NCBI GenBank assembly: GCA_036405135.1 | Contig: DASWYF010000047.1 | Span: forward strand, 1-64,000 | Reading direction: 5' to 3' | Source of the DNA: Verrucomicrobiia bacterium | GTDB lineage: Bacteria; Verrucomicrobiota; Verrucomicrobiia; Limisphaerales; JAEYXS01 | Length of the DNA stretch: 64,000 nt | Shown here: in pieces, positions 23,086 to 32,711 of the stretch | Position numbering within the stretch: position 1 is the first letter of the stretch | How the letters are laid out: the number at the start of each line of letters is the position of its first letter | Position numbers and translations under genes: made by a program | Notes under the pieces: model-generated | The model's input: the letters and a program-made list of their open reading frames with translations, nothing else | What the model was told of the DNA's origin: nothing | Databases searched by the model: none

Positions 23086-24591
23086 ATGAATAACAACTCT
23101 CCATGGCACCGGATGCAGGCTAAATCGTCGATGAGCCGACGTGAGTTCTTGTGGTCCAGTGGTGGCGGGTTGGGCGGCATTGCATTGGCAGGATTACTCG
23201 GGCAGCAAGGTTTGTTGGCAAAGGAGACGACCAAGAGCACATCCCAGCCGTTGCCACATTTCCCGCCGAAGGCCAAGCGCGTCGTGCAGCTCTTCATGGC
23301 GGGGGCGGCGAGCCATATTGATCTTTGGGATTTCAAGCAGGAGCTCATCAAGCAGAATGGGAAACCTTCCGACTTCGGTGAAAAAGTGGAGGCGTTTCAG
23401 AATGGGTTGGGACCGTGGAAGAAGCCGGTCTGGGATTTCAAGGCGTATGGACGATCCGGCAAGCCGATCAGCGAAGTAGTTTCCGCTTTGGGTCCGTGTG
23501 TGGATGATATCGCGTTCATTCACAATCTCGTCGGCAAATCCGGTGTGCACAGTGCGGCTACGTTGTTACAGGCGACGGGCTTTCAGTTACCCGGTTTTCC
23601 CGGCATGGGCAGTTGGGTGAGTTACGGTTTGGGCAGCGAGAATGAAAATCTGCCGACGTTTGTGGTGCTGCCGGATCATCGCGGCATGGCTTCGAATGGC
23701 GTGAAAAACTGGGATGCGGCATTTCTCCCTTCGCAGCATAGCGGCACGGTGATTTATCCAGGAAACGAAACGCCCATCGCGGACCTGTATCCACATAAGA
23801 ATGGGAACTACATCACCCCCGGCAGTGAAGCGGCGGCGCAACGCTTGATGGCTTCACTCAACCAGCAGCATGCCGATCAACGTGAAGGCGATGGGCGACT
23901 GGAATCACGCATCCGCAGCTATGAACTCGCCGCGCGCATGCAACTCAGTGCGCCGGAGGCCCTCGATGTCTCGAAGGAGCCGGATTACATCCTCGATATG
24001 TATGGCATCGACCGCTCCACGAAAGAGTGGCCGAAGGAGATCAATGCGGCGGAAGAGGCGGATTACTTCGGGCGCAAATGTCTCGTGGCCCGAAGGCTCT
24101 TGGAGCGCGGCGTGCGTTTCGTGCAGATCTGGTCGGGTAATGACAATGGCTTCCCGCGCCGCAATTGGGATTCACATGAGGACGTGGAGCGCGATCACGG
24201 CCCGCTCGCCATGGGTATGGCGAAAGGGACGGCGGCGCTCATCCAAGATCTGAAGCAACGCGGCCTGCTGGAAGACACCATCATTCTGTGGACAACAGAG
24301 TTTGGCCGCATGCCCTCCACGCAGGGCGGCCTGGGGCGCGATCACAATCCCTACTGCTTCACGAACTGGCTGTGCGGTGGTGGCATCAAAGGCGGCGTGA
24401 CGCATGGCGAGAGCGATCAGTGGGGTTACAAGCCCTTGGACCGCGATAATCCCACGCTGGTGTATGACATCCATGCCACCGTGTTGAAGTTGCTGGGCAT
24501 GGATCACACGAAGTTGACGTTCCGCCACAACGGCATTGATCGCCGCCTCACGGATGTGCACGGACATGTGATCCCGCAGATCATGGCGTAG
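23086..24591 (+). CDS. DUF1501 protein, Tat-exported
   Basis: A 501-residue paralog of the 18003 gene. The Tat motif is SRREFLWSSGG, followed by a hydrophobic segment. Shared family blocks are LFMAGAASHIDLWDFK, LVGKSGVHSAATL, LWTTEFGRMPSTQGG and GRDHNPYCFTNWLCGGGIKGG, ending with HNGIDRRLTDVHGHVI. The two paralogs differ enough in the middle (WSGNDNGFPRRNWDSHED here) to suggest different substrates. The natural partner is the PSD1 gene at 19463, now separated from it by the GxxExxY unit. Function of the family is unproven. Confidence 0.9.
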   Translation: MNNNSPWHRMQAKSSMSRREFLWSSGGGLGGIALAGLLGQQGLLAKETTKSTSQPLPHFPPKAKRVVQLFMAGAASHIDLWDFKQELIKQNGKPSDFGEKVEAFQNGLGPWKKPVWDFKAYGRSGKPISEVVSALGPCVDDIAFIHNLVGKSGVHSAATLLQATGFQLPGFPGMGSWVSYGLGSENENLPTFVVLPDHRGMASNGVKNWDAAFLPSQHSGTVIYPGNETPIADLYPHKNGNYITPGSEAAAQRLMASLNQQHADQREGDGRLESRIRSYELAARMQLSAPEALDVSKEPDYILDMYGIDRSTKEWPKEINAAEEADYFGRKCLVARRLLERGVRFVQIWSGNDNGFPRRNWDSHEDVERDHGPLAMGMAKGTAALIQDLKQRGLLEDTIILWTTEFGRMPSTQGGLGRDHNPYCFTNWLCGGGIKGGVTHGESDQWGYKPLDRDNPTLVYDIHATVLKLLGMDHTKLTFRHNGIDRRLTDVHGHVIPQIMA

Positions 24592-24641
24592 GAAACAGTT
24601 GCAGGTTGTGTTTTCTTTTGATGATGCTGAAGCACATCACG

Positions 24642-25709
24642 ATGCGGAGCGATATTTCCATCCGGTCAATCCTCTCTTCGCCGCTACGGGCGTTTGCCTT
24701 CCTTTGGCTGTTCGCTATTTTTATCCCGCGCGCTAGTCAGGCCGCAGAATTACATCTGCTCTGCTGGACGGAATACGTACCGAAAACGGTGATTGAAGGA
24801 TTTGAGCGCAAGACCGGCGCGAAAGTCCTGTTGGAGCACTACAACTCCAACGAGCAGTTGCTCGCTATGTTGAAGGCCAAGCCCGCTTATTACGACTTGG
24901 TCCAACCGAGTGGCTTCTACGTGGAGACTTTAGCCAAGCAAGGCGGTCTTGAAATTCTCGATTACTCAAACATCCCCAATGCCAAACATCTGGACCCGAA
25001 ATATCGCGGGCTGATGCACGACCCGGAGAATCGCTATAGCGTGCCATGGCTGGCGGGCACGGTTGGAATCGTCGTGAACACGGAACGCGTCAAAGAACCC
25101 ATCACCACGTGGGCAGATGTGTTCAGCGGCAAACATTCTGGTCGCATCGCAGTAGTGGATGATCATCGTGAGATGGCCGCATGGGCGCTGGCCTCTCTGG
25201 GAATGCCGATTACCAATGTGAGCAATGAGGCGTTGCAGAAGACCGTGCCGGTTCTGGAGAAATGGCTGCCACAGATCGCCGTGTTCGATTCCGACAGCCC
25301 GAAGGATGCATTACTGAACAGCAAAGCAGACATTGGCATCGTGTGGAGCGGCGAAGCAGCCGCGCTGTGGTTGAAAGATCGGAAGTATCGCTATGTGCTG
25401 CCGAAAGAAGGCGCCCACATGTTCCTCGACAGCCTCGCTATTCCGAAAGGCGCTCCGGCCAAAGCACTGGCTGAAGAGTTCATCAATCATTGTCTGGAGC
25501 CCAAAGCAAGCGTGCTTATCAGCAACGAATATCCTTACACGAACCCGAATCTCGCCGCACGCAAGCTGCTCACTCCACCACAACGCGAGAATCCGGCTAG
25601 CTATCCCCCGGAACATCTAAAGCTCTCTCCATTGCGCAACCACGGAAACACCACGGTAGATGTTCATCGCTTTGTACAAGGCATCCGCGACCGTGTGCGG
25701 AAGAAATAG
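24642..25709 (+). CDS. PotD/PotF-like extracellular solute-binding protein
   Basis: A 355-residue periplasmic binding protein resembling spermidine/putrescine-binding proteins. The signal peptide includes AFAFLWLFAIFIPRASQAAE; the mature part starts with LHLLCWTEYVPKTVIEGFE, a hallmark opening of the PotD group (N-terminal strand, then W-x-Y). AKPAYYDLVQPSGFYVE and SVPWLAGTVGIVVNTE are further blocks. No ABC permease or ATPase gene is adjacent, so it is an orphan or serves a transporter encoded elsewhere. Possible starts are 24621, 24624 and 24642; I prefer 24642 as it gives the best signal peptide. Confidence 0.85.
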   Translation: MRSDISIRSILSSPLRAFAFLWLFAIFIPRASQAAELHLLCWTEYVPKTVIEGFERKTGAKVLLEHYNSNEQLLAMLKAKPAYYDLVQPSGFYVETLAKQGGLEILDYSNIPNAKHLDPKYRGLMHDPENRYSVPWLAGTVGIVVNTERVKEPITTWADVFSGKHSGRIAVVDDHREMAAWALASLGMPITNVSNEALQKTVPVLEKWLPQIAVFDSDSPKDALLNSKADIGIVWSGEAAALWLKDRKYRYVLPKEGAHMFLDSLAIPKGAPAKALAEEFINHCLEPKASVLISNEYPYTNPNLAARKLLTPPQRENPASYPPEHLKLSPLRNHGNTTVDVHRFVQGIRDRVRKK

Positions 25710-25742
25710 TCGCCCCCTCAAAAAAGTTCCCCTCTTCCACAG

Positions 25743-25770
25743 TTGTCATTTTGTGCTGACAGGGTATCCT
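25743..25770 (+). promoter_or_regulatory. Candidate promoter for the 25869 gene
   Basis: TTGTCA (25743-25748) and TATCCT (25765-25770) with a 16-bp spacer lie about 100 bp upstream of the start codon. Confidence 0.35.
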
Positions 25771-25868
25771 TAGGCCGTTTTCCAGAAGTCCTCGGAGACG
25801 AAGGGTGCCGGCCCTTGATGTCGTGACCAGAGAAACTCGGAAAAAGGAGTAATAACCCAACGACAACC

Positions 25869-28046
25869 ATGCGGATCAAACTGCTATGCAACTGCGGGAC
25901 CAAGTTCACATTCGATGTGGAGCCGGTGGACGGTCGGATGCCTACACTCGCACTTTGCCCTAAATGCCAGGTGGATTGCACCGAAGTGGCAGATGCCTAC
26001 ATCGCCCAGGTGCTCGCCGCCCGGGCAGGCAGTGTGCCGCCTGTGGTAGCGGCTGCACCGCCTCCTTCGATCAAACTTTCCGTATCAACACATGCACCGG
26101 CAGCCCCACCGCCGCCATCATCTTCTGCGCCTGCTCCGACACCTGAAGCACCAGTGAAAAGTTCGGGCCTGAAGGTGTCCAAGTCCGCTCATACCCCACC
26201 GCCACCCCCTTCGGCTTCACTGGTCACCAGCCAGTCGGCCGCGCCAAGTGCCCCCACAACCGCCGGCCTGTCTGTCACCCGTAAAGCCAGCGAACCGGCA
26301 AAACCAGAGGCAGGGCCAACCCCCATCTCCCCGGCCAAGCCTGGTGATACCCCGGCTGAGGAAGATTCATTTGAGGCACGACGTGCGAAACGTCTGGCCG
26401 AGGCTCATGGCAAACAGGCAGCCAGCCATGCAGAATGGGGCAAGACTCTGAAAGTCATCCGCATCGCCGCAGTTTTGCTCATTGCGTTCGCCGGTTTTTG
26501 GGGCTGGTATTCATTCGTTGGTTCTGCCCCGGCACTCTACTATGAAGTTCCTTCCCGCGCTGGAAGCTATGGCATGGCAGCAAGGTTGTTCAGCCCAGAA
26601 GAGCTGGTGGTGGCCGATGGCAAAAGTGTGGCTATGCACGATCTGAAGACCGGGCAGATCCGCTGGACTTTGGATGCCAAAAAAGAAACTGGCGAAGATG
26701 AGGACCGTTGGGGCTTTGGCGGTTCCTCCTCCTACCTGCATGTCACTGATAAAGACATCTGGGCGGTGCAAGGCGGAAAGCTCCAGCAGATCGATCCCGT
26801 CTCCGGCAAAGCGAACAAAGAGATCCCAGTCAATGGCAGCATCTCCGAGTTCACAGCAGAGGACAAAAACCTGGTGGTCATCAGCCAGAAGCGGACGCAG
26901 CTCCACATGATGGTCGTCAACCTGGCGACGGGTGAAACTAAGACGGAAACCATCGGTTCACCGCCGAAGGAAAAAGTCGTAGCCCAGGTAAAAGGCAAAA
27001 TGGACCGCCCGCCTACTTCTGGAAATCTGTTGAAGCAGGAACTCGAAGGAGATGATGAGTTCGGCATCTTTTCCAAGAACACCCTTTTCGCCGGCGCGGG
27101 TGATCACGCCGTGCGTGTGGATGTGAAGATCACCAAGACCAATGTGACGCGGGTGCAGGTGATGCGCGACGCTCCCAAGAAATCGAAATTGAACGCGAAC
27201 ACCTCCATCATGAGCAACCCTGGGGCCATCGCGGAGGATGTGTTCAACGACATCAAACGGTCGGAGGGCGGACAGTTCGAGAGTGTTGACCTGAGCACCT
27301 ATCAGGTGACGGTCAATCGCATCTTGAAAAGCGGTGGAGAAGGCACTTGGGAAGGTGAGGTGAGCGGGGAGCCGGCCTTCTACTCAGGAAAGACGGTTGA
27401 TCTCATCGTCGGCCATCAGGAAATCATCATCCTCTCCAAGGCGAACAAGGTGATCGCCAGACGGGGCCTCAATTTTCCCACCGGTGCCATGGGTGGACTC
27501 GCTTTCCGCAGGCGGGAAAACCCGCCTTTTCTGGAGACGGCGGACACTTTGTATTTCTGGGACAAGGGGACGATCACCGCCTTTGACCTGCCCTCGGGGA
27601 ACAAGCGCTGGGATTTCCAGAATGTCGGCATCACGAGTGTGGTCGCCGATGATGACGGCGGTCTCTACGTCTGCGGCACTACGGCGAAGCCTGAAAGCAT
27701 CCAGTTCTCCGAGGACATCAACATAGAAGACCGCCCCCGTGCACAGTTCTTCAAGCTGGACGCACGCACGGGCAAGAAAGACTGGGAAGGCAAGGAAGGT
27801 GCCAAGGATGTTTATCTTACCGGCAAATTCCTCTACACCACACGTCCGGCCGGAAGCACTCTTGGCCTGATGGGCGGGGATGACTCTGCGGGCCGCACAT
27901 ACATCCACCGCGTAAATCCGCGCAACGGAAAGATCGAATGGGAGTTGGAGCACAAAGGCGATGTGGATGAACTCACTGTCTTCCTGAACCGCCTGGCCAT
28001 CACCTCGGGCGACAATGTCCAGGTCTACAAGTTTCTGTCGCTTTGA
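25869..28046 (+). CDS. Zinc-ribbon/PQQ-like beta-propeller membrane protein
   Basis: A 725-residue protein in three parts. Residues 1-50 hold two Cys pairs (CNCGTKF and CPKCQVDC) that look like a zinc ribbon. About 60-165 is a Pro/Ala-rich linker. One transmembrane segment (IRIAAVLLIAFAGFWGWYSF) lies near 200. The rest is a PQQ-like beta-propeller with repeating blades such as VAMHDLKTGQIRWTLDAKKE, ITAFDLPSGNKRWDFQNVG and RVNPRNGKIEWELEHKG. The topology places the ribbon in the cytoplasm and the propeller outside, suggesting a scaffold or sensor. No enzyme activity is evident. Confidence 0.8.
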   Translation: MRIKLLCNCGTKFTFDVEPVDGRMPTLALCPKCQVDCTEVADAYIAQVLAARAGSVPPVVAAAPPPSIKLSVSTHAPAAPPPPSSSAPAPTPEAPVKSSGLKVSKSAHTPPPPPSASLVTSQSAAPSAPTTAGLSVTRKASEPAKPEAGPTPISPAKPGDTPAEEDSFEARRAKRLAEAHGKQAASHAEWGKTLKVIRIAAVLLIAFAGFWGWYSFVGSAPALYYEVPSRAGSYGMAARLFSPEELVVADGKSVAMHDLKTGQIRWTLDAKKETGEDEDRWGFGGSSSYLHVTDKDIWAVQGGKLQQIDPVSGKANKEIPVNGSISEFTAEDKNLVVISQKRTQLHMMVVNLATGETKTETIGSPPKEKVVAQVKGKMDRPPTSGNLLKQELEGDDEFGIFSKNTLFAGAGDHAVRVDVKITKTNVTRVQVMRDAPKKSKLNANTSIMSNPGAIAEDVFNDIKRSEGGQFESVDLSTYQVTVNRILKSGGEGTWEGEVSGEPAFYSGKTVDLIVGHQEIIILSKANKVIARRGLNFPTGAMGGLAFRRRENPPFLETADTLYFWDKGTITAFDLPSGNKRWDFQNVGITSVVADDDGGLYVCGTTAKPESIQFSEDINIEDRPRAQFFKLDARTGKKDWEGKEGAKDVYLTGKFLYTTRPAGSTLGLMGGDDSAGRTYIHRVNPRNGKIEWELEHKGDVDELTVFLNRLAITSGDNVQVYKFLSL

Positions 28047-28118
28047 GACGGTTGATCCAGCGCGCATAATTTTTTGATGCACGCTTGAGAAATCCTTTTT
28101 TCCCGCTTAAATCGCGGG

Positions 28119-30719
28119 ATGAAAACCCCACGGAAAGTCAGCCGCAGGAAATTTATTTCCACGTCCGTCGCCGTCACCGCCGGAACCATCGCGGTGGCGG
28201 GAGTTGCTTCACAGACGGCTGTGGCAGCGGTAAAGGTGGATGGTTTTCGCAGCCAATGGGACCAGTGTTTTGACCGTGTGTGGCTTGGACCGGAATACTG
28301 GGCGAACCCTCTGCAGGACTGGCAGATCAAGGACGGACGTGTAGAATGCGTGAACGCCGCCTTGGGGCGCAATGTTCACCTGCTCACCCGGCAGCTAGGC
28401 AGGCAAACGGGATCATTGCAGATGAGCGTGCGGCTCGGCCGGGTAGGCGGAAATCTCAATCAGGGCCGGGGATCGGCGGGGTTTTCCATCGGTGTGCAAG
28501 GGCCGCTCAAGGAATACCGGAACAGTCTGCTCTACGGCAAAGGGCTGGATGCGGGCATCACCGGTGAAGGCGGTTTGTTCATCGGCGAAGTTCGTTCCGC
28601 TACTGCTGGAGCAATGAAGCTGGACGTGAAAGAGGTGGAATTGCGTTTAATGGCAGAGCCCGCTGGCGACGGTTATCGGGTGACGCTTTCCGTATTTGAT
28701 ACAACTGGAAAGTCACTGGGGGAAACCTTACGCAATGACATCAAACCCGAACAGTTGGCGGGCAATCTGGTGCTGGCTGTCAACTATGGCACCGCACAAG
28801 GTGGCGGCGGTGCCAATGCCAAGGGAAAAGCGAAAGGCAAAGCGGGTGAAGCGAACCCTGCCGGAACTGGAACTTTCTGGTTTGCCGATTGGAAAGTCAG
28901 CGGCACGAAAGTGGTGGCCCATGAAGAACAGGCCTTCGGGCCGGTCCTTTTCACTCAATACACCTTGAGCCGCGGCATCCTGAGGCTGTCGGCACAGATG
29001 CCTCCCGTTGGCGAAAAAGAATCACAAACTGCCCGGCTGGAAGTGCGCTCTGGAAATGCTTGGATGAAACTTTCAGAGGAAAAGATTCATCCCGAAGCGC
29101 GGACAGTCACCTTCACTTCTGAAAAATGGGATGGAAGATCTGCAAAAGACTATCGCGTGGCTTTCACTCAGAAGTTCAAGGACGGAAAATCGCAGGAAGC
29201 ATATTGGAACGGGACCATTCGCCACGATCCGGTGGATCAGGCCACGATCGGTGTGCTGGATGTCTCGTGTAATATCCATGCCGCTTTTCCCAATCACGGC
29301 TATGTGGCCAATGCCGCCAAACTGAACCCCGACTTCATCGCGTTCACTGGAGATCAGTTCTACGAATCCAGCGGCGGTTTCGGTGTTCAAAGAGCGCCGC
29401 TGGACAAGGCGATGATCGATTACTTGCGCAAGTGGTACATCCACGGCTGGACCTGGCGCGAACTGACGAAGGACCGGCCCAGCATCTCTCTCCCGGATGA
29501 TCACGATGTCTATCAAGGCAATCTCTGGGGCGAAGCGGGCGAAGGCAAGAAAACGACTCAGGAAGCCGGCGGTTACGACATGCCGGTGGAATGGGTGAAT
29601 GTGGTGCACCGTACGCAGACTTCGCATCACCCAGATCCGTATGATGCCACGCCGTGCAAGCGCGGCACCACGAATTACTACGGGCCAGTGACCTACGGCG
29701 GCATCAGCTTCGCCTTGCTGGCCGACCGGCAGTACAAGTCCGGCCCGGAAGGTAAAGTACCGAAGACGGACACGCCGCGTGGCGATCATGTGAAGGATCT
29801 GAACTTCGATCCGAAGACGGCGGATGTGCCGGGCTTGCAATTGCTGGGCGAAAAGCAGATGCAGTTCTTGCGCGAGTGGGTGACCGACTGGCGCGGAGCG
29901 GAGATGAAGGCCGTCATCTCGCAAACTGTTTTCACAGCCATGGCCACGACGCATGGTTCACCAGATGGACTGTTGCGCGCGGATTATGATTCCAACGCAT
30001 GGCCGCAGACACCACGCAATGAAGCATTGAAGATTATCCGCAAGGCGTTCGCCTTCCATATCGCCGGAGACCAGCACTTGCCGGCGCTTGTCCATTACGG
30101 TGTGGATACGCATCGCGATGCGGGTGTGGGCTTTGCCGGTCCGGCGGTGAATGTCGGCTACCCACGCTGGTGGAAGCCGGAGACAACCCAACGCGTGCGC
30201 AAAGGCGGCGGCAAGGAATTGACCGGCGATTTCACAGATCATTTCGGCAATCCTATGACCGTGATCGCTTTCAAGAACGGTCTGGAAACACCGCAAGACC
30301 CGGATGTATTGAAATTCATGGAGAACAAAGCTTCTGGCCTGGGCATGATCCGATTTAACAAGGCGAAGGGACAAGTGGTCGTGGAATGCTGGCCATATCT
30401 GGCTGACCCGACTAAACCGGGCACACAGTTTCCTGGCTGGCCGGTGACATTGAGCACACGCGACAACTATGCACGCGAGGCCACCGCTTACCTGCCCGCC
30501 CTGGAGATCAGCAGCTTGAAACAACCTTTGATCGAAGTCATCGAGGAAAAAACAGGGGAACTTGTCTATGCGTTACGCCTGCGTGATAAAAAATTCCAGC
30601 CGCATGTCTTTGTTGCCGGCAAATACACCGTAAAGGTTTCCGAACCCGAAAGCAGCAAGGGTAAAGTCCTGAATGGACTCGTAGCGAAGACGCGGAACAC
30701 GGAAACGCTTAAAGTCTGA
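28119..30719 (+). CDS. PhoD-like phosphatase, Tat-exported
   Basis: An 866-residue secreted metallophosphoesterase of the PhoD/alkaline phosphatase D type. The N-terminus carries the Tat motif SRRKFISTS and a hydrophobic region. About 40-330 is a beta-rich, probably carbohydrate-associated region. The phosphatase core (about 370-720) includes FIAFTGDQFYES, SLPDDHDVYQGNLWGE, VISQTVFTAMATTHG and FHIAGDQHLPALVHYG, covering the expected Asp, Asn and His metal ligands. The size and extra N-terminal domain exceed classical PhoD. Its likely role is release of phosphate from phosphodiesters outside the cytoplasm. It is transcribed alone. Confidence 0.84.
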   Translation: MKTPRKVSRRKFISTSVAVTAGTIAVAGVASQTAVAAVKVDGFRSQWDQCFDRVWLGPEYWANPLQDWQIKDGRVECVNAALGRNVHLLTRQLGRQTGSLQMSVRLGRVGGNLNQGRGSAGFSIGVQGPLKEYRNSLLYGKGLDAGITGEGGLFIGEVRSATAGAMKLDVKEVELRLMAEPAGDGYRVTLSVFDTTGKSLGETLRNDIKPEQLAGNLVLAVNYGTAQGGGGANAKGKAKGKAGEANPAGTGTFWFADWKVSGTKVVAHEEQAFGPVLFTQYTLSRGILRLSAQMPPVGEKESQTARLEVRSGNAWMKLSEEKIHPEARTVTFTSEKWDGRSAKDYRVAFTQKFKDGKSQEAYWNGTIRHDPVDQATIGVLDVSCNIHAAFPNHGYVANAAKLNPDFIAFTGDQFYESSGGFGVQRAPLDKAMIDYLRKWYIHGWTWRELTKDRPSISLPDDHDVYQGNLWGEAGEGKKTTQEAGGYDMPVEWVNVVHRTQTSHHPDPYDATPCKRGTTNYYGPVTYGGISFALLADRQYKSGPEGKVPKTDTPRGDHVKDLNFDPKTADVPGLQLLGEKQMQFLREWVTDWRGAEMKAVISQTVFTAMATTHGSPDGLLRADYDSNAWPQTPRNEALKIIRKAFAFHIAGDQHLPALVHYGVDTHRDAGVGFAGPAVNVGYPRWWKPETTQRVRKGGGKELTGDFTDHFGNPMTVIAFKNGLETPQDPDVLKFMENKASGLGMIRFNKAKGQVVVECWPYLADPTKPGTQFPGWPVTLSTRDNYAREATAYLPALEISSLKQPLIEVIEEKTGELVYALRLRDKKFQPHVFVAGKYTVKVSEPESSKGKVLNGLVAKTRNTETLKV

Positions 30720-30731
30720 CGTAACACACTT

Positions 30732-31181
30732 CTAGGACCGGCGGTAGCGGAAGAAATAATGTGCTTTACCGCCAGGATGGGCAACAGCCAGGACTTCATA
30801 CGGCTGCAACAACGCACCCAGACGTTGCACCATGGTATTGGAACACTCTGCTTGTACATCTTGCTGCAGTGACAGGAGTTGCCTGACATCTGCTTCCGCG
30901 TCTTCGCCCGGCCTCACCTCCACGAGTGCATACGCCCGGTCCTTCGGAGCTTCGGTCACGAACTGCACGGAAACCTCATGATAAGTACCCCGGTCCAGAT
31001 TATCGCCGTAAACAGTGACGGTTTTACCTTCGGTAATTTGCGCCTCGAACAGGTTGCCTCCCAGCGACCGCAGCACCTTCACCATCACGCCCGGCGTTAA
31101 CCCGCCGCGCAATGGATGGTCTTTGGAACCTTCTTTAAGCGTGTAACTCCGACCGGCGATGACAGGGTTCTCCACTTGCAT
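30732..31181 (-). CDS. Hypothetical protein, 149 aa
   Basis: A soluble 149-residue protein with no recognised domain. It begins MQVENPVIAGRSYTLKEGS and contains AYALVEVRPGEDAEADV and EVLAVAHPGGKAHYFFRYR at its end. The sequence has ordinary protein composition and no competing frame, so I consider it real. It is convergent with the PhoD-like gene (stop codons 12 bp apart) and divergent from the 31313 gene. Confidence 0.6.
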   Translation of the reverse strand: MQVENPVIAGRSYTLKEGSKDHPLRGGLTPGVMVKVLRSLGGNLFEAQITEGKTVTVYGDNLDRGTYHEVSVQFVTEAPKDRAYALVEVRPGEDAEADVRQLLSLQQDVQAECSNTMVQRLGALLQPYEVLAVAHPGGKAHYFFRYRRS

Positions 31182-31312
31182 ACGTTATGATTTAGAGCAC
31201 AGCGGCTCACACTTGACAGCCTTTTTCTCCACCACGCCCATGATCGTCCGCCATCCAGGGTGACAATTAGGCAACAGAAGATTTGCCGTACGACGGGGGG
31301 AGGTATTTATTG

Positions 31313-32623
31313 ATGCCTCTGAAACACAGGAATCCATTGCGGGCAAATAACTGGATGCAGGCCTTGATCATGTTCTGCAGCGTCACGTTCATTTCAGCCG
31401 GACTCGTTGCAGCGGAACCAGTGGATTTTCAGGGGGCGGCACAGATGACTCCCTTCGATGAGGAGATAATCAACTATCCACACACGCGAGCGACCGATCC
31501 CGTGGCGATTCTGAAACGCAAATTGGATTACGAAGAGATCAAACTCCAGGCAGATGAAAAATTCGGTCTGCTGCCCGCGTTGTTGAAAGAACTGAAAATC
31601 CCGCAGTCCTCGCAGATGCTGGTCTTCTCCAAAACCTCCTTGCAACGCCATCTCATCGGGCCGAAAAATCCGCGCGCCTTGTTCTTCAATGACGATGTGT
31701 ATGTGGGCTGGATACCGGGTTCACCCGTCATCGAGATCGCATCCTCGGATCCAAAACTCGGCGGAGTCTTCTACACCTTGGATCAGAGCGATCTGAAGAA
31801 CCCGCGTTTGCGTCGTGACAACCAATGCCTCGAATGCCATGCCTCCACGCGCAACATGGGTGTGCCGGGACATCTGGCGCGTTCATTCATCCCCGATGAA
31901 GAAGGCAAGGTGGACATGTTCAACGGTTCGATGATGGTGAACCATAAGACACCCTTCGAGAAACGCTGGGCGGGTTGGTATGTGACCGGTGAAGCCGGTA
32001 AAATGGTGCATAACGGCAACCTGATGGGTGAAGCCGCGTTCAAGAAGCAGGAGAGCGAACCCGGCCATCTTGGCAACCAGAAGGATCTGAGGAACTTCTT
32101 CGACACATCGAAATATCCTGAAGCAGGCAGCGACATTGTGGCGCTCATGACGTTCGAGCATCAGGCGCATCTGCATAACTTCATCACGCGGCTGAATTAC
32201 GAGACACGTATCCACCTCACTATGTACCAGCACACGCGGCATCTGCACCAGATCGTGGATGGCTTTGTACGCTATCTGCTCTTCGCAGACGAGGTGCCGT
32301 TACCAGATGCGGTGAAGGGGATGGGTGCGTTTACAGAAGAATTCCAGAAGCAAGGTCCGCGTGACAGCAAAGGACGCTCGTTCCGCGATCTCGATCTGCA
32401 AACTCGCCTGCTCAAGTATCCTTGCAGCTACCTCATCTATTCGGAGCCGTTCAATCAGTTGCCGAATGAAGCAAAGGAGATGGTCTATCAACGTTTGCAT
32501 GATGTGCTTACCGGCAGGGAAGCAGGAGAAGCCTATGCACGCGTGACCAAAGAGAATCGTCAGACGATCCTCGAAATATTGCGGGAGACGAAAACAGACC
32601 TTCCAGACTACTGGCGCAAGTGA
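31313..32623 (+). CDS. Secreted monoheme cytochrome-like protein
   Basis: A 436-residue exported protein. The signal peptide core (LIMFCSVTFISAGLVAAE) follows ATG 31313, which has the Shine-Dalgarno GGAGG ten bases upstream; a TTG at 31283 is less likely. A single heme-binding motif CLECH occurs at residue 172, in DNQCLECHASTRNMG. The rest is helical with several His and Met residues (MYQHTRHLHQIVDG), any of which could be the distal ligand. It probably carries electrons or senses redox state in the periplasm. Related proteins occur in Planctomycetota, but I know no tested function. Confidence 0.75.
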   Translation: MPLKHRNPLRANNWMQALIMFCSVTFISAGLVAAEPVDFQGAAQMTPFDEEIINYPHTRATDPVAILKRKLDYEEIKLQADEKFGLLPALLKELKIPQSSQMLVFSKTSLQRHLIGPKNPRALFFNDDVYVGWIPGSPVIEIASSDPKLGGVFYTLDQSDLKNPRLRRDNQCLECHASTRNMGVPGHLARSFIPDEEGKVDMFNGSMMVNHKTPFEKRWAGWYVTGEAGKMVHNGNLMGEAAFKKQESEPGHLGNQKDLRNFFDTSKYPEAGSDIVALMTFEHQAHLHNFITRLNYETRIHLTMYQHTRHLHQIVDGFVRYLLFADEVPLPDAVKGMGAFTEEFQKQGPRDSKGRSFRDLDLQTRLLKYPCSYLIYSEPFNQLPNEAKEMVYQRLHDVLTGREAGEAYARVTKENRQTILEILRETKTDLPDYWRK

Positions 32624-32711
32624 TCTGCAACCGGCGAACGCAGATACTCACGCTTCGTGATTTACATCTCGCCCTGAATTTTCAATGGTATGCGCCGTTC
32701 CGTTCACACGC

